From Sphingobacteriales bacterium (GTDB lineage Bacteria; Bacteroidota; Bacteroidia; Chitinophagales; CAIOSU01), in NCBI GenBank assembly GCA_027483645.1, contig JAIXUD010000005.1, positions 1-64,000 on the forward strand: 64,000 bases of DNA. The letters are read 5' to 3'. The notes under the pieces are model-generated. The model worked only from the letters and a program-made list of their open reading frames with translations. It searched no databases and was not told the origin of the DNA. Shown piece by piece: positions 26,900 to 35,053 of this stretch. The position numbers and the translations under genes are program-made. Every line of letters begins with the position of its first letter. Positions within the stretch are counted from its first letter, which is position 1.

Positions 26900-27889
26900 A
26901 TGTTGAAGATCGGCGTTTTAGGAACCGGGCATTTGGGACGCATACACCTAAAACTATTGAAGAACATTGAGGGGTACGAGTTAGTGGGCTTTTACGACCC
27001 CGATGACGTGAATGCCCAAAAGGCTATTGACGCCCATGGCGTAAAGCGTTTCCTTACTGCCGAGGCCTTAATAGCAGCCGTGGATGTGGTGGATGTGGTA
27101 ACACCCACGGTATCGCACTATGAGTCGGCAGTGAAGGCCATTAAGCGCAGCAAGCACGTATTTATTGAGAAACCCGTAACCGCCACCGCCGAAGAAGCCC
27201 GCAACCTAATAGCCTTGGCTGCAGAAGCAGATGTAAAGGTGATGGTAGGCCATGTGGAGCGCTTTAACCCAGCTTTTCTATCGGTGAAGGATCGCACTGT
27301 GAACCCTATGTTTATTGAGGCGCACCGATTGGCACAGTTCAACCCGAGGGGTACCGATGTATCGGTAATACTCGACCTGATGATTCACGATATCGACATC
27401 ATCCTTAGCCTAGTAAAGGCCAATGTAAAGCGCATCAGTGCCAGCGGGGTGGCCGTTATCAGTAAGAACCCCGATATTGCCAATGCCCGCATTGAGTTTG
27501 ATAATGGTTGTGTGGCCAATATTACCGCCAGCCGCATCAGCATGAAACAGATGCGGAAGATTAGGCTCTTTCAACCGAACAGTTACTTGAGCATCGATCT
27601 GCTGGAAAAGAAAACGGAAGTGTTTACCCTATCCGACAATCCACCCACCGAGGAAAGCCCGGCACTGGAGTTTGAGACCGGAAGCAACGGCGAAACCAAA
27701 TATGTGCGCTACGAAGAACCTAGCGTGGGTGAGGTAAATGCCATAGCTATGGAGCTAGAACTGTTTAGGGATGCCATTGTAAACGATACCGAACCGCCCG
27801 TAACCCTAACGGACGGATATAACGCATTAGATGTAGCTTTGCAGGTAATGAAGAAGATTGAGAAAAATTCTTTGGGCATTGTACAATAA
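26900..27889 (+). CDS. Gfo/Idh/MocA-family oxidoreductase
   Basis: An NAD(P)-dependent sugar dehydrogenase or imine reductase, 329 residues. The Rossmann motif is G8-T-G-H-L-G13, and the catalytic E90-K91-P92 block (HVFIEKPV) is intact. A C-terminal alpha/beta domain contains the usual H-D motif (MIHDIDIIL). The following genes are a lipoprotein and a polyprenyl glycosylphosphotransferase, so a role in nucleotide-sugar modification for surface polysaccharide is likely; the substrate is not known. It begins a plus-strand run of three genes. Confidence 0.87.
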   Translation: MLKIGVLGTGHLGRIHLKLLKNIEGYELVGFYDPDDVNAQKAIDAHGVKRFLTAEALIAAVDVVDVVTPTVSHYESAVKAIKRSKHVFIEKPVTATAEEARNLIALAAEADVKVMVGHVERFNPAFLSVKDRTVNPMFIEAHRLAQFNPRGTDVSVILDLMIHDIDIILSLVKANVKRISASGVAVISKNPDIANARIEFDNGCVANITASRISMKQMRKIRLFQPNSYLSIDLLEKKTEVFTLSDNPPTEESPALEFETGSNGETKYVRYEEPSVGEVNAIAMELELFRDAIVNDTEPPVTLTDGYNALDVALQVMKKIEKNSLGIVQ

Positions 27890-27916
27890 ATCCGTTTATA
27901 ACCCATTTACACTACA

Positions 27917-28744
27917 TTGAAACATTACCTGCCATACTTACTATTGCTAGTGCTCATAGCCTCTTGCAAGCCCCCAGGCGAGGAGGATATACCATCGTAT
28001 GTGCATATACCGGCTTTTGAAGTATTTACCACCGCACCCGAGCAAGGCTCCACTTCCCATAAGATAACCGATGCTTGGGTGTATGTAAATGACGAGATAC
28101 AGGGCATCTACGAGCTACCAGTTACGCTTCCACTGTTGGCACAAGGCACTACTAAAATCACCTTTTCGCCGGGCATTATGTCCAACGGCATTAGCACTAC
28201 CCGCGTGCAATACCCCTTCTATACCGATACCATTATGTACGTGGATTTGGTAGCTGGCGAAACTGATACCGTGCGCCCAGCGGTTACTTACCGCTCGAGT
28301 AGATTTTTTGAACTTAACGAAGATTTTGAGAACGGCAACGAGTTTAACAACATTCAACGCATCACCGACCCTTCATTGTCATTTGAGGGCAATGCTTGTG
28401 GCAAGTTTAATATTGATGCTACCCGCATTACCCGGGTAATTACCACCAGCAAATTTGAGGTAAACCAAATTGATGGGGTGGTGCTATTTATGGAGCTCAA
28501 CTACAAATCGAGCCACTTGATATCTGCCGGCATCATTGCCGAAACCGACAACCAAGGCACGGTAGTGATAAACAAGGTGAGCATACCCCCACAAGCCGAT
28601 TGGAACAAGATATACCTCAACTTTACCCCTGAGATAAACGGCACGTTGGCCAACCGGTTCCAGTTTTTCCTCGAGGTGAACGCCAGCGGCTCTACCGATA
28701 ATGTGGAGATATACATTGATAACGTGAAAATACTACTGGACTGA
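27917..28744 (+). CDS. Predicted lipoprotein, 275 aa
   Basis: The lipobox LIASC follows a hydrophobic signal (YLPYLLLLVLIASC), so the protein is lipid-anchored. The rest is beta-rich, with a carbohydrate-binding-module-like sandwich in the second half (GKFNIDATRITRVI to NVEIYIDNVKILLD), but I do not recognise a family. The start is TTG at 27917, giving a good signal peptide; no ATG is available. The stop (28742-28744) shares its A with the ATG of the next gene (TGATG), so translation is coupled to the glycosylphosphotransferase. Confidence 0.75.
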   Translation: MKHYLPYLLLLVLIASCKPPGEEDIPSYVHIPAFEVFTTAPEQGSTSHKITDAWVYVNDEIQGIYELPVTLPLLAQGTTKITFSPGIMSNGISTTRVQYPFYTDTIMYVDLVAGETDTVRPAVTYRSSRFFELNEDFENGNEFNNIQRITDPSLSFEGNACGKFNIDATRITRVITTSKFEVNQIDGVVLFMELNYKSSHLISAGIIAETDNQGTVVINKVSIPPQADWNKIYLNFTPEINGTLANRFQFFLEVNASGSTDNVEIYIDNVKILLD

Positions 28745-30168
28745 TGCGTGGCCGCACCCGCCTCGGCATCTTGGTCTACGTTCTGGTGGATATACTAGCG
28801 GCCGCAACTTCGTGGGCGGGCCTTTTCCTCTACCGCAAGCTTCGTTTTGATGGATATACTTGGGAGCACGGGCTGGATGAGCTATTTGACGACAACTTTC
28901 TGCCCGGAGTAATAGGCGTAACCTTCTTTTGGCTGGCCTTGCATTACATGGCCGGCGCCTATACCGATATCTACCGCAAAAGCCGCCTGAGCGATATATA
29001 CGATACCGCCCGCACCAGCATGGTGGGTACGGTTATCCTCTTCTTTGTATTATTACTAGACGATAACATCTCCAACAACTTTAAAAACTATTACCGCACC
29101 TTGGGGATGCTGCTATTGTTGCACTTTACGTTTACCGTAGTAGGCAGGCAGATGGTGCTGGCCTTTGGCAAGTGGATGATACATACGGGCCGCGTGGCAT
29201 ATGCCACCATATTAGTGGGCAGCGGTGAGCGCGCGTGGCAGATATACGAGGACATTAAAAAGAGCAAGAAACCACTCGGCTACAACTTTATAGGCTACGT
29301 AGAAACCAACGGCAGCCATCCCAACGAACTTACCCAAGCCCTGCCCTTGCTGGGCGACTGGCAGCAACTGGAGACCATACTAGCTAGTAGACCAGTCGAT
29401 GAGGTAATCATCGCCATAGAATCGGAAGACCGCAAGAAGATAAATAAAATACTGGATGCCCTGGTGAACTACAACGTAGTGACCAAGATAACCCCAGGAA
29501 TGACGGAGATATTGAGCGGTGCCGTGCGTATGAGCCACGTGGTAGGGGCGATATTGATTGAAATCAACCCTCAAATACTACCAGTATGGCAACATGTATT
29601 GAAACGGGCTTTGGATATACTGGTTGCAGGTACAGTGCTGTTCTGTATCTGGCCGTTTCTGTTGCTGATTGCCTTGATGGTAAAGCGCAGCTCTCATGGG
29701 CCGGCGTTCTATAAGCAAGAGCGGGTGGGGCTGCACGGGCATCCGTTTGTCATCTATAAGTTCCGCTCCATGTATCTTGATTCGGAGGTGCAGGGGCCAG
29801 CATTGGCATCTGACGACGACCCACGCATTACCCGCTGGGGCAAGATAATGCGCAAGTACCGCATGGATGAGCTGCCCCAATTTTGGAACGTACTAAAAGG
29901 CGAAATGAGCCTAGTAGGCCCCCGCCCGGAGCGCCAGTTCTTTATCGACCAGATATTACCCATAGCCCCAGCGTATAAGCATCTACAAAAAGCCAAGCCT
30001 GGCATTACCTCTTGGGGTATGGTAAAATTCGGCTATGCCGAGAACGTTGACCAGATGGTACAGCGCATGAAATACGACCTGCTCTACATCGAAAACATGT
30101 CGCTGGCGCTTGATTTTAAGATACTGATCTATACCGTGCTGATATTAGTGCAGGGGAAGGGGAAGTAG
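28744..30168 (+). CDS. Polyprenyl glycosylphosphotransferase (WcaJ/WbaP-type)
   Basis: Transfers a sugar-1-phosphate to undecaprenyl phosphate to start an exopolysaccharide or O-unit. The N-terminal half holds four or five membrane helices and a CoA-binding-like Rossmann domain (TILVGSGERAW). From residue 286 (KRALDILVA) comes one membrane segment, then the bac_transf catalytic domain with KFRSM (339-343) and LVGPRPER (390-397). The C-terminal end (KPGITSWGMVKFGYAEN) is normal. It overlaps the lipoprotein gene by one base. Sugar specificity unknown; the nucleotide-sugar operon at 46.8 kb could supply substrates. Confidence 0.92.
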   Translation: MRGRTRLGILVYVLVDILAAATSWAGLFLYRKLRFDGYTWEHGLDELFDDNFLPGVIGVTFFWLALHYMAGAYTDIYRKSRLSDIYDTARTSMVGTVILFFVLLLDDNISNNFKNYYRTLGMLLLLHFTFTVVGRQMVLAFGKWMIHTGRVAYATILVGSGERAWQIYEDIKKSKKPLGYNFIGYVETNGSHPNELTQALPLLGDWQQLETILASRPVDEVIIAIESEDRKKINKILDALVNYNVVTKITPGMTEILSGAVRMSHVVGAILIEINPQILPVWQHVLKRALDILVAGTVLFCIWPFLLLIALMVKRSSHGPAFYKQERVGLHGHPFVIYKFRSMYLDSEVQGPALASDDDPRITRWGKIMRKYRMDELPQFWNVLKGEMSLVGPRPERQFFIDQILPIAPAYKHLQKAKPGITSWGMVKFGYAENVDQMVQRMKYDLLYIENMSLALDFKILIYTVLILVQGKGK

Positions 30169-30218
30169 GTTTTACAAATGTCAAAACCCAACCCGTTTGT
30201 CATCCCGAGCAAAACGAG

Positions 30219-30427
30219 CGTCATTGCGAGGAGCGAAATTGTGCCCTTCGCGCAATTGAGTGACGCGGCAATCCCCTGCCACAAAGATTGATGTTTGCAA
30301 ACCGCTGAAGCAAAGTACATATTATGCAGGGATGCCTAGGTTAAGGAACTGCACTAGCCTAGTGAAGGGATTGCCGCGTCACTCCAATGCCGATGAAAAA
30401 TCGGCAAAGTCGCTCCTCGCAATGACG
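30219..30427. repeat. MITE-like palindromic element, about 209 bp
   Basis: The ends 30219-30236 and 30410-30427 are inverted copies (CGTCATTGCGAGGAGCGA). An inner pair (30258-30275 and 30367-30384, GAGTGACGCGGCAATCCC) is also perfectly inverted, and a small GCCGATGAAAAATCGGC hairpin sits inside. No ORF is present. The element fills most of the 363-base gap between the glycosylphosphotransferase and the convergent lipoprotein. Confidence 0.75.
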
Positions 30428-30455
30428 TCCGTTATAGAATGGGGGTTAATACGGG

Positions 30456-30488
30456 AAAAAAAAGCGGCCCCACATTGCTGCAGGGCCG
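30456..30488 (-). terminator. Rho-independent terminator of the beta-helix lipoprotein gene
   Basis: On the minus strand the stem CGGCCC...GGGCCG (83-88 against 65-70 in the 30400s) with a 12-base loop is followed by GC and eight T residues. It lies about 45 bases downstream of the stop at 30532. Confidence 0.75.
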
Positions 30489-30531
30489 TTCAGTTTCCGT
30501 TTGGCAGCGGAAAAACCTAATTATTAATCAT

Positions 30532-31788
30532 TTATTGGTTGCAGACATCGCCACCGCTGTTGTTGGTATAAGTGTTACCACTTTCCGTAAAGGTACTGGC
30601 AGTGGTTTTGAATACGCCGCAATCATCGCTATCGCTTATGGTAGAGTTGACCACCTCCACTACACCCGCAGAAAAGCCGCCTACCACCAAGTTGGCCTTG
30701 TCGCCCGCACCGGTAAACCCTTCTGAGCCGCCGTAAGAAATCACGGCATACTCAATACGGTTTTGGGTATTGGTTGATTGGAAGGCAATGCCCTGCCAAG
30801 CACCAGGTGCTTCGTTTTCACCAGTAAGCGTTACTGGGTTGGCAGCGGTACCTAGTATGCGCAAATAGCCAGAGCCATATTCAAAGGTTGACAAACCAGC
30901 ATCAGAGCCAAACTTAACGGTAGTGCCTGCGTATATCAACAAGTTCTCTACATAAACATCTCTAGTTACCAAATATGGAATGCTGTTTTTGTGCCATGCG
31001 TTGGCATTTCCGGTAGGCGTACCGCCATCCAGCTTGATAAACTGATTGGTATTGCCCGTGTAGCTAGAGCCTGTGCTGTCAAGCTTAGTGGCGTTCTGTG
31101 CTAAAATATTCAACGGATAGCCTTCATTGTTATTGAACTCATTGTTGCGGAATAAAGTCAAAGGGGTTTGCTCCTCGCTGGTAATACCATCTGCCAACAA
31201 ACCATCGCTACCGCTTTTCTCAACAATAGAGTTTTGCAGCTTGAGCTTCGATGCAGGATTCAAGCGAATGTTGGCTGTTTTGTTAGTAGCACCGTCAAAG
31301 CTGCTATTGCCGCCCCCCGATACGGTTACGTAACTCAGCTCGTTCAATACATTACTGCTGATGAAATATAGGCCCTTCCAAGTGCCATTAGCGTCCGTTT
31401 CGCCACGGAAGACGATTTGCGCGGAGTCGTTGCCGACTGCTTTAAGGGAGCCGCTACCGTCAATAGAAAAACCAGCATCGCTCTCAAACCATATTACCAC
31501 GCCAGGCGCAATGGTAAGGTCGGCTTCAATGCCAATTACGCACGGTACAATGTAATCGGGCACGGCGCCTATTACCTTCGTCAAGGTCCTGTCAGCAGTT
31601 ATGGTTGTGCAATCCAAAATAATTGGGTTGGCATAAGTGCACGAGCCGTCATCTTCTTCAGCATCCACATCATAATTCAACGATAGTGGATCGGTACAGC
31701 CCTTTTTCTTGCTACAAGAAGGGAACAAACACACGGCTACGGCCAACAATAGCGTTGGCATCATCAGGGGTAGATTCAGTTTTTTCAT
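30532..31788 (-). CDS. Beta-helix lipoprotein with calcium-binding-type GCTDP motif
   Basis: The lipobox LFPSC after a hydrophobic signal makes this a lipoprotein. It begins at the ATG ending at 31788; the frame extends to 31833, but that would add a poor prefix. A GCTDPLSLNYDVDAEEDDGS segment, common in secreted Bacteroidota proteins, precedes about 350 residues of right-handed beta-helix type repeats (Gly/Asn-rich short strands such as LKLQNSIVEKSGSDGLL). Such folds often bind or cleave polysaccharides, but no catalytic set is evident. Own terminator downstream. Confidence 0.8.
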   Translation of the reverse strand: MKKLNLPLMMPTLLLAVAVCLFPSCSKKKGCTDPLSLNYDVDAEEDDGSCTYANPIILDCTTITADRTLTKVIGAVPDYIVPCVIGIEADLTIAPGVVIWFESDAGFSIDGSGSLKAVGNDSAQIVFRGETDANGTWKGLYFISSNVLNELSYVTVSGGGNSSFDGATNKTANIRLNPASKLKLQNSIVEKSGSDGLLADGITSEEQTPLTLFRNNEFNNNEGYPLNILAQNATKLDSTGSSYTGNTNQFIKLDGGTPTGNANAWHKNSIPYLVTRDVYVENLLIYAGTTVKFGSDAGLSTFEYGSGYLRILGTAANPVTLTGENEAPGAWQGIAFQSTNTQNRIEYAVISYGGSEGFTGAGDKANLVVGGFSAGVVEVVNSTISDSDDCGVFKTTASTFTESGNTYTNNSGGDVCNQ

Positions 31789-31997
31789 TTGGAAAAACGA
31801 TTTTAAATAGAGGTTGTTAATTTGATAATACAAAGTTGCAGTCGTGAAATGGCTATTGCTAATTGAAAAAAGTGGACTTGTGACTATATCCCCGCTTGGT
31901 TTTTTGCTTTTTGGTTATGGCCTTAATTAATAGAGCAAGATAAACAGGTAGGTAATAGCTGCCTAGTTGAAAAAAAGCCCATTGTGACAATCGTTTT

Positions 31998-33470
31998 ATG
32001 CTTAATTTGGCAACCATAAATTGGGGAATGCTGCAAGGAAGTAAGGTATATAGGGCTTTGGGCCAATTGGCCAAACCAGAAATGGAAGAGTTGGAGCATG
32101 TGTTAAGCACCCAGAAACGTGCCTCCATTTACCAGTTATTTGCCCTTTTAAAGAAGCCCGCCCAAAAACAGCAACCCGAACCCAGCAAAGAAGATGCCTT
32201 TGCTGCCGTTTACAAAAAGGCCTATAGCAAAGAGGATGATTACTTGCTGCGCAATGAGTATAGATTACTTTTTAAGGAAGTGGTGCGGTTTATCTCCACC
32301 AAAGAGTGGAACCGCCAGCCGGAGCACCGCATTAAGATAAAATACCTAGAAAACCTGCTGCATACCGAGCAGTACGATTTGCTAGAAGAAGAAGTAAACG
32401 AATCGCTGGGCACTGCCCGAAAAAATAACAACCTGAAGTTTCTGCTGGCACTGTACGATATGAAGATAGCGTACAACATACACAGCAAACCCCAATCGCT
32501 GGCGAATGCGGAGGAGAGCCTTGCTTTAGCTACTGAACGCGCCGAAATGCTGCAAACCGAGCTATTGAGAAAGCTGCGCATGGAGGAGGCACGCATTAAA
32601 ATGTGCGAGCGCATTATTAAAGCTTATCGGCCCGATTATGAGCCGATACCTTTTTTCGATACTGTGGAGCTGATGCCCTTGCAGCAAAAGGATGCTTACG
32701 CCCAGCACTTGTATAAACGTGCACAAATTAACCTCGTTTCGCCTACGGATAGAATCGCCGTATTGAAGGACATCATAAGCGAGCCAGATATTATCAAACA
32801 ATACGAGCCCGAACCGGATAAATCATTTGGGCGGTTTTATGCTACCTTGGCACAAGAGTACTATATACAGGGCGATTACGAAAACTCTTTTGAGTACTTT
32901 GCCTTAGCTATGCCGCTGGTGAAACTGCTGCCTGCCGACACGCGCGATGCTGTGGTATACAATTACCTGATGGCACTATTGAAAGGCGGCCAGCAGGAGA
33001 AAGCTGCCACCATTGCGGCTCAATACAAAGAAAGTATGTTGCGCAGCCCGTCAATGAAGAACCGTGCAGCGTTTCTGTTTATAATGCTCTATCTCTTCAA
33101 TCGGAAGCCCGATGAGGCGGAAAAGCACATTGATTTGGAATCGAAGGCGGACGGTACGGAGTTCTACTACCACATGCGCTTGGCGCTATCTTATGTATAT
33201 TACCTGCGCGGGCAACTGGAACTTGCCGAGCGCGAATGCAACAACCTGGAGCAGGCCCTTAACTACGAGCTGCGCAAAGAGGGCAACAGCCAAGTGGAAC
33301 TGAACAAGACCCTGAACAAGATGTTCCGGCGGTTTTATGCCCTGCGCATTGAAGGCCAAGCCACCGGCATGAAAGAACTAGCCGAGCCGCTACGCGAACT
33401 GATGGCAAACATCCGCTCTACCTCGGGGTTTGATTCGGTGTTTGTGTTGTTGTTGGAAGGGGAGATTTAA
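31998..33470 (+). CDS. Hypothetical all-helical protein, 490 aa
   Basis: Predicted to be almost entirely alpha-helical, with helix-pair spacing like TPR or armadillo proteins (repeated segments such as YFALAMPLVKLLPADTRDAVVY and LALSYVYYLRGQLELAERE), so a scaffold or binding role is possible. I recognise no specific family. There is no signal peptide or membrane segment. The start could be 31998 or the internal ATG at 32028 (MLQGSKVYRAL). It stands alone, with divergent lipoprotein upstream and convergent barrel gene downstream. Confidence 0.75.
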   Translation: MLNLATINWGMLQGSKVYRALGQLAKPEMEELEHVLSTQKRASIYQLFALLKKPAQKQQPEPSKEDAFAAVYKKAYSKEDDYLLRNEYRLLFKEVVRFISTKEWNRQPEHRIKIKYLENLLHTEQYDLLEEEVNESLGTARKNNNLKFLLALYDMKIAYNIHSKPQSLANAEESLALATERAEMLQTELLRKLRMEEARIKMCERIIKAYRPDYEPIPFFDTVELMPLQQKDAYAQHLYKRAQINLVSPTDRIAVLKDIISEPDIIKQYEPEPDKSFGRFYATLAQEYYIQGDYENSFEYFALAMPLVKLLPADTRDAVVYNYLMALLKGGQQEKAATIAAQYKESMLRSPSMKNRAAFLFIMLYLFNRKPDEAEKHIDLESKADGTEFYYHMRLALSYVYYLRGQLELAERECNNLEQALNYELRKEGNSQVELNKTLNKMFRRFYALRIEGQATGMKELAEPLRELMANIRSTSGFDSVFVLLLEGEI

Positions 33471-33485
33471 TTGAGACCGACGCCC

Positions 33486-34130
33486 TTACTTAATAACCGT
33501 AGTAATACCGAACGATCCGTAACCATAGGACGTATAGCCCATCTCCACAAAGAACCCGAAGCGGGGCAACACCATGCTGCGTACGCCTAGGGCAGCACCG
33601 CCGCGGATGCGCTCGTTGGCTTCCATAAAGTCTAGGTTGGCCTTGCTGCCGTTGGCAAACATCATGCTGTAGCCTACAAAGCTGGTTACGTATACATCCA
33701 CGTAATCAGTAAGCATGGGCTTTCTAATAATCTTTTGGAACAAAGGCATCAAGTGATAGCTACCGCGAAGGCCCACCATCAATTGGTGGTAGCGCATATT
33801 GCCATCTTGCACTTGGTTTTGGTTGGTCTCTACCTGCTTCACGTTTTTCAACATGAAATAGGTAAACATGGGGCCAATAGTGAAGTTTTTGAACGCCGTA
33901 GCCTCAATTTGTAGGTTTACGGGCATTGATACCGCACGCTGCTTACCAATAATTATGTTGCTAGCGCTGATGGTAAAACTACCCTTATTCCTATAGAATA
34001 CGGAGGGCTTCTCTTCAGGAGCATCTGTAGGAACGATAGCGGGCTTTTCGGGTGCCTCGTCATTACTAATTTGAGCAAATGCGGGCATTGATAACAGGGC
34101 AATCAGGCAAAAAATCCATAACCTTTTCAT
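33486..34130 (-). CDS. Outer-membrane beta-barrel-like protein
   Basis: A signal peptide (LIALLSMPAFAQ) precedes a low-complexity acidic/proline spacer and then amphipathic strands (FTISASNIIIGKQ, FTIGPMFTYFML, GLRGSYHLMP, FFVEMGYTSYGYGSFG). The pattern fits small barrel-forming OMPs. No enzymatic motif is seen. It is convergent with the helical protein gene. A region of GTGCTAAT-type repeats lies upstream. Confidence 0.7.
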   Translation of the reverse strand: MKRLWIFCLIALLSMPAFAQISNDEAPEKPAIVPTDAPEEKPSVFYRNKGSFTISASNIIIGKQRAVSMPVNLQIEATAFKNFTIGPMFTYFMLKNVKQVETNQNQVQDGNMRYHQLMVGLRGSYHLMPLFQKIIRKPMLTDYVDVYVTSFVGYSMMFANGSKANLDFMEANERIRGGAALGVRSMVLPRFGFFVEMGYTSYGYGSFGITTVIK

Positions 34131-34186
34131 GGCTTTGATTTGGGTTAACCTGTATATATACGGTCAGAAATAGAAAAGGTTATGGT

Positions 34187-34313
34187 TAATGTGCTAATTT
34201 ACCAATGTGCTGATATACCGATGTCACTAATGTGCAGATGTACCTATGTACCGATGTATCAATGAAAAGAATTAAGGCAATTAGCACATTAATAATTAGC
34301 ACATTGGTACATT
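34187..34313. repeat. Inverted and direct repeats around TAATGTGCTAATT
   Basis: TAATGTGCTAATT (34187-34199) is inverted at 34279-34291, and a second AATTAGCACATT copy lies right after it. Further GATGTAC/GATGTCAC units fill the middle. It separates the barrel gene from the Fe-S carrier gene. No ORF or RNA is recognised. Confidence 0.5.
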
Positions 34314-34317
34314 AAAT

Positions 34318-34890
34318 TTAGCCTGCTTCGGCAACCACCTCTGTTACTTCGGGTATCATTTTCTTCAGGAGGCCTTCTATACCAGCTTTTAAGGTCATAG
34401 TGCTGCTGGGGCAACCGCTGCAAGAGCCTTGCATTACCAAGCTTACCACGCCTTCGTTGAAGGATTTGAAAACGATGTTGCCACCATCCATTTCCACCGC
34501 TGGCTTAATGAATTTATCGAGCGTGGCCACAATCCGTTGCTCCACGTCGCCCAGTTCGTTGATGGCTTGGGTTTCGTTAGCTATTACCTCGTCAGCAGGG
34601 CGAAGGATGGTTTTTTCTTCGGTAATCCATTTGCGAAGGAAGTCGCGTACGGGCGGTATTACCTCAATCCACTCAAACTCTGGGTCTTTGGTAATGGTAA
34701 CGAAGTTGGCGGAGATGTACACACCTTTTACGTAAGGCAGCTCAAACAACGCCTGCGGCAACGGCTCCTCCTGCGAAGAGGCCTTATCACGAAAGTCGGC
34801 ATTGCGCTCTTTGCTCAGCAAGCGGTTAATAACAAACTTCAACGAGTCTGGGTTGGGGGTATATTCGGTGTAGATGTCTAGAACGTGCAT
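34318..34890 (-). CDS. Nfu-type iron-sulfur cluster carrier
   Basis: A 190-residue protein with an N-terminal Nfu_N domain (TYTPNPDSLKF-like, residues 8-95) and a C-terminal NifU domain whose C157-S-G-C160 motif binds a Fe-S cluster at a dimer interface. This is the two-domain architecture that delivers clusters to apo-proteins. It is a single gene, upstream on the same strand of nothing else close. The 163-base gap behind it (34891-35053) carries a large inverted repeat. Confidence 0.9.
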   Translation of the reverse strand: MHVLDIYTEYTPNPDSLKFVINRLLSKERNADFRDKASSQEEPLPQALFELPYVKGVYISANFVTITKDPEFEWIEVIPPVRDFLRKWITEEKTILRPADEVIANETQAINELGDVEQRIVATLDKFIKPAVEMDGGNIVFKSFNEGVVSLVMQGSCSGCPSSTMTLKAGIEGLLKKMIPEVTEVVAEAG

Positions 34891-34896
34891 TCTTTA

Positions 34897-35051
34897 AGTA
34901 TCAAGTAGTGAGTATCAAGTATAAAGACACATGTTGTGCCAAGCAATTAGACAAACAGGATAGGTATATTTTTAGTTGCAAATTGTGGCATAAAGTATTG
35001 ATAAATCAGACATGCAGCAGTCTTGATACTTGATACTCACTACTTGATACT
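34897..35051. repeat. 26-nt perfect inverted repeat pair between the Nfu and glycyl-tRNA synthetase genes
   Basis: 34897-34922 and 35026-35051 are exact inverted copies (core AGTATCAAGTAGTGAGTATC), separated by 103 bases. Each arm also holds two direct GTATCAAGT units. The element fills almost the whole gap and would form a cruciform or RNA hairpin. No coding potential. Confidence 0.7.
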
Positions 35052-35053
35052 AG

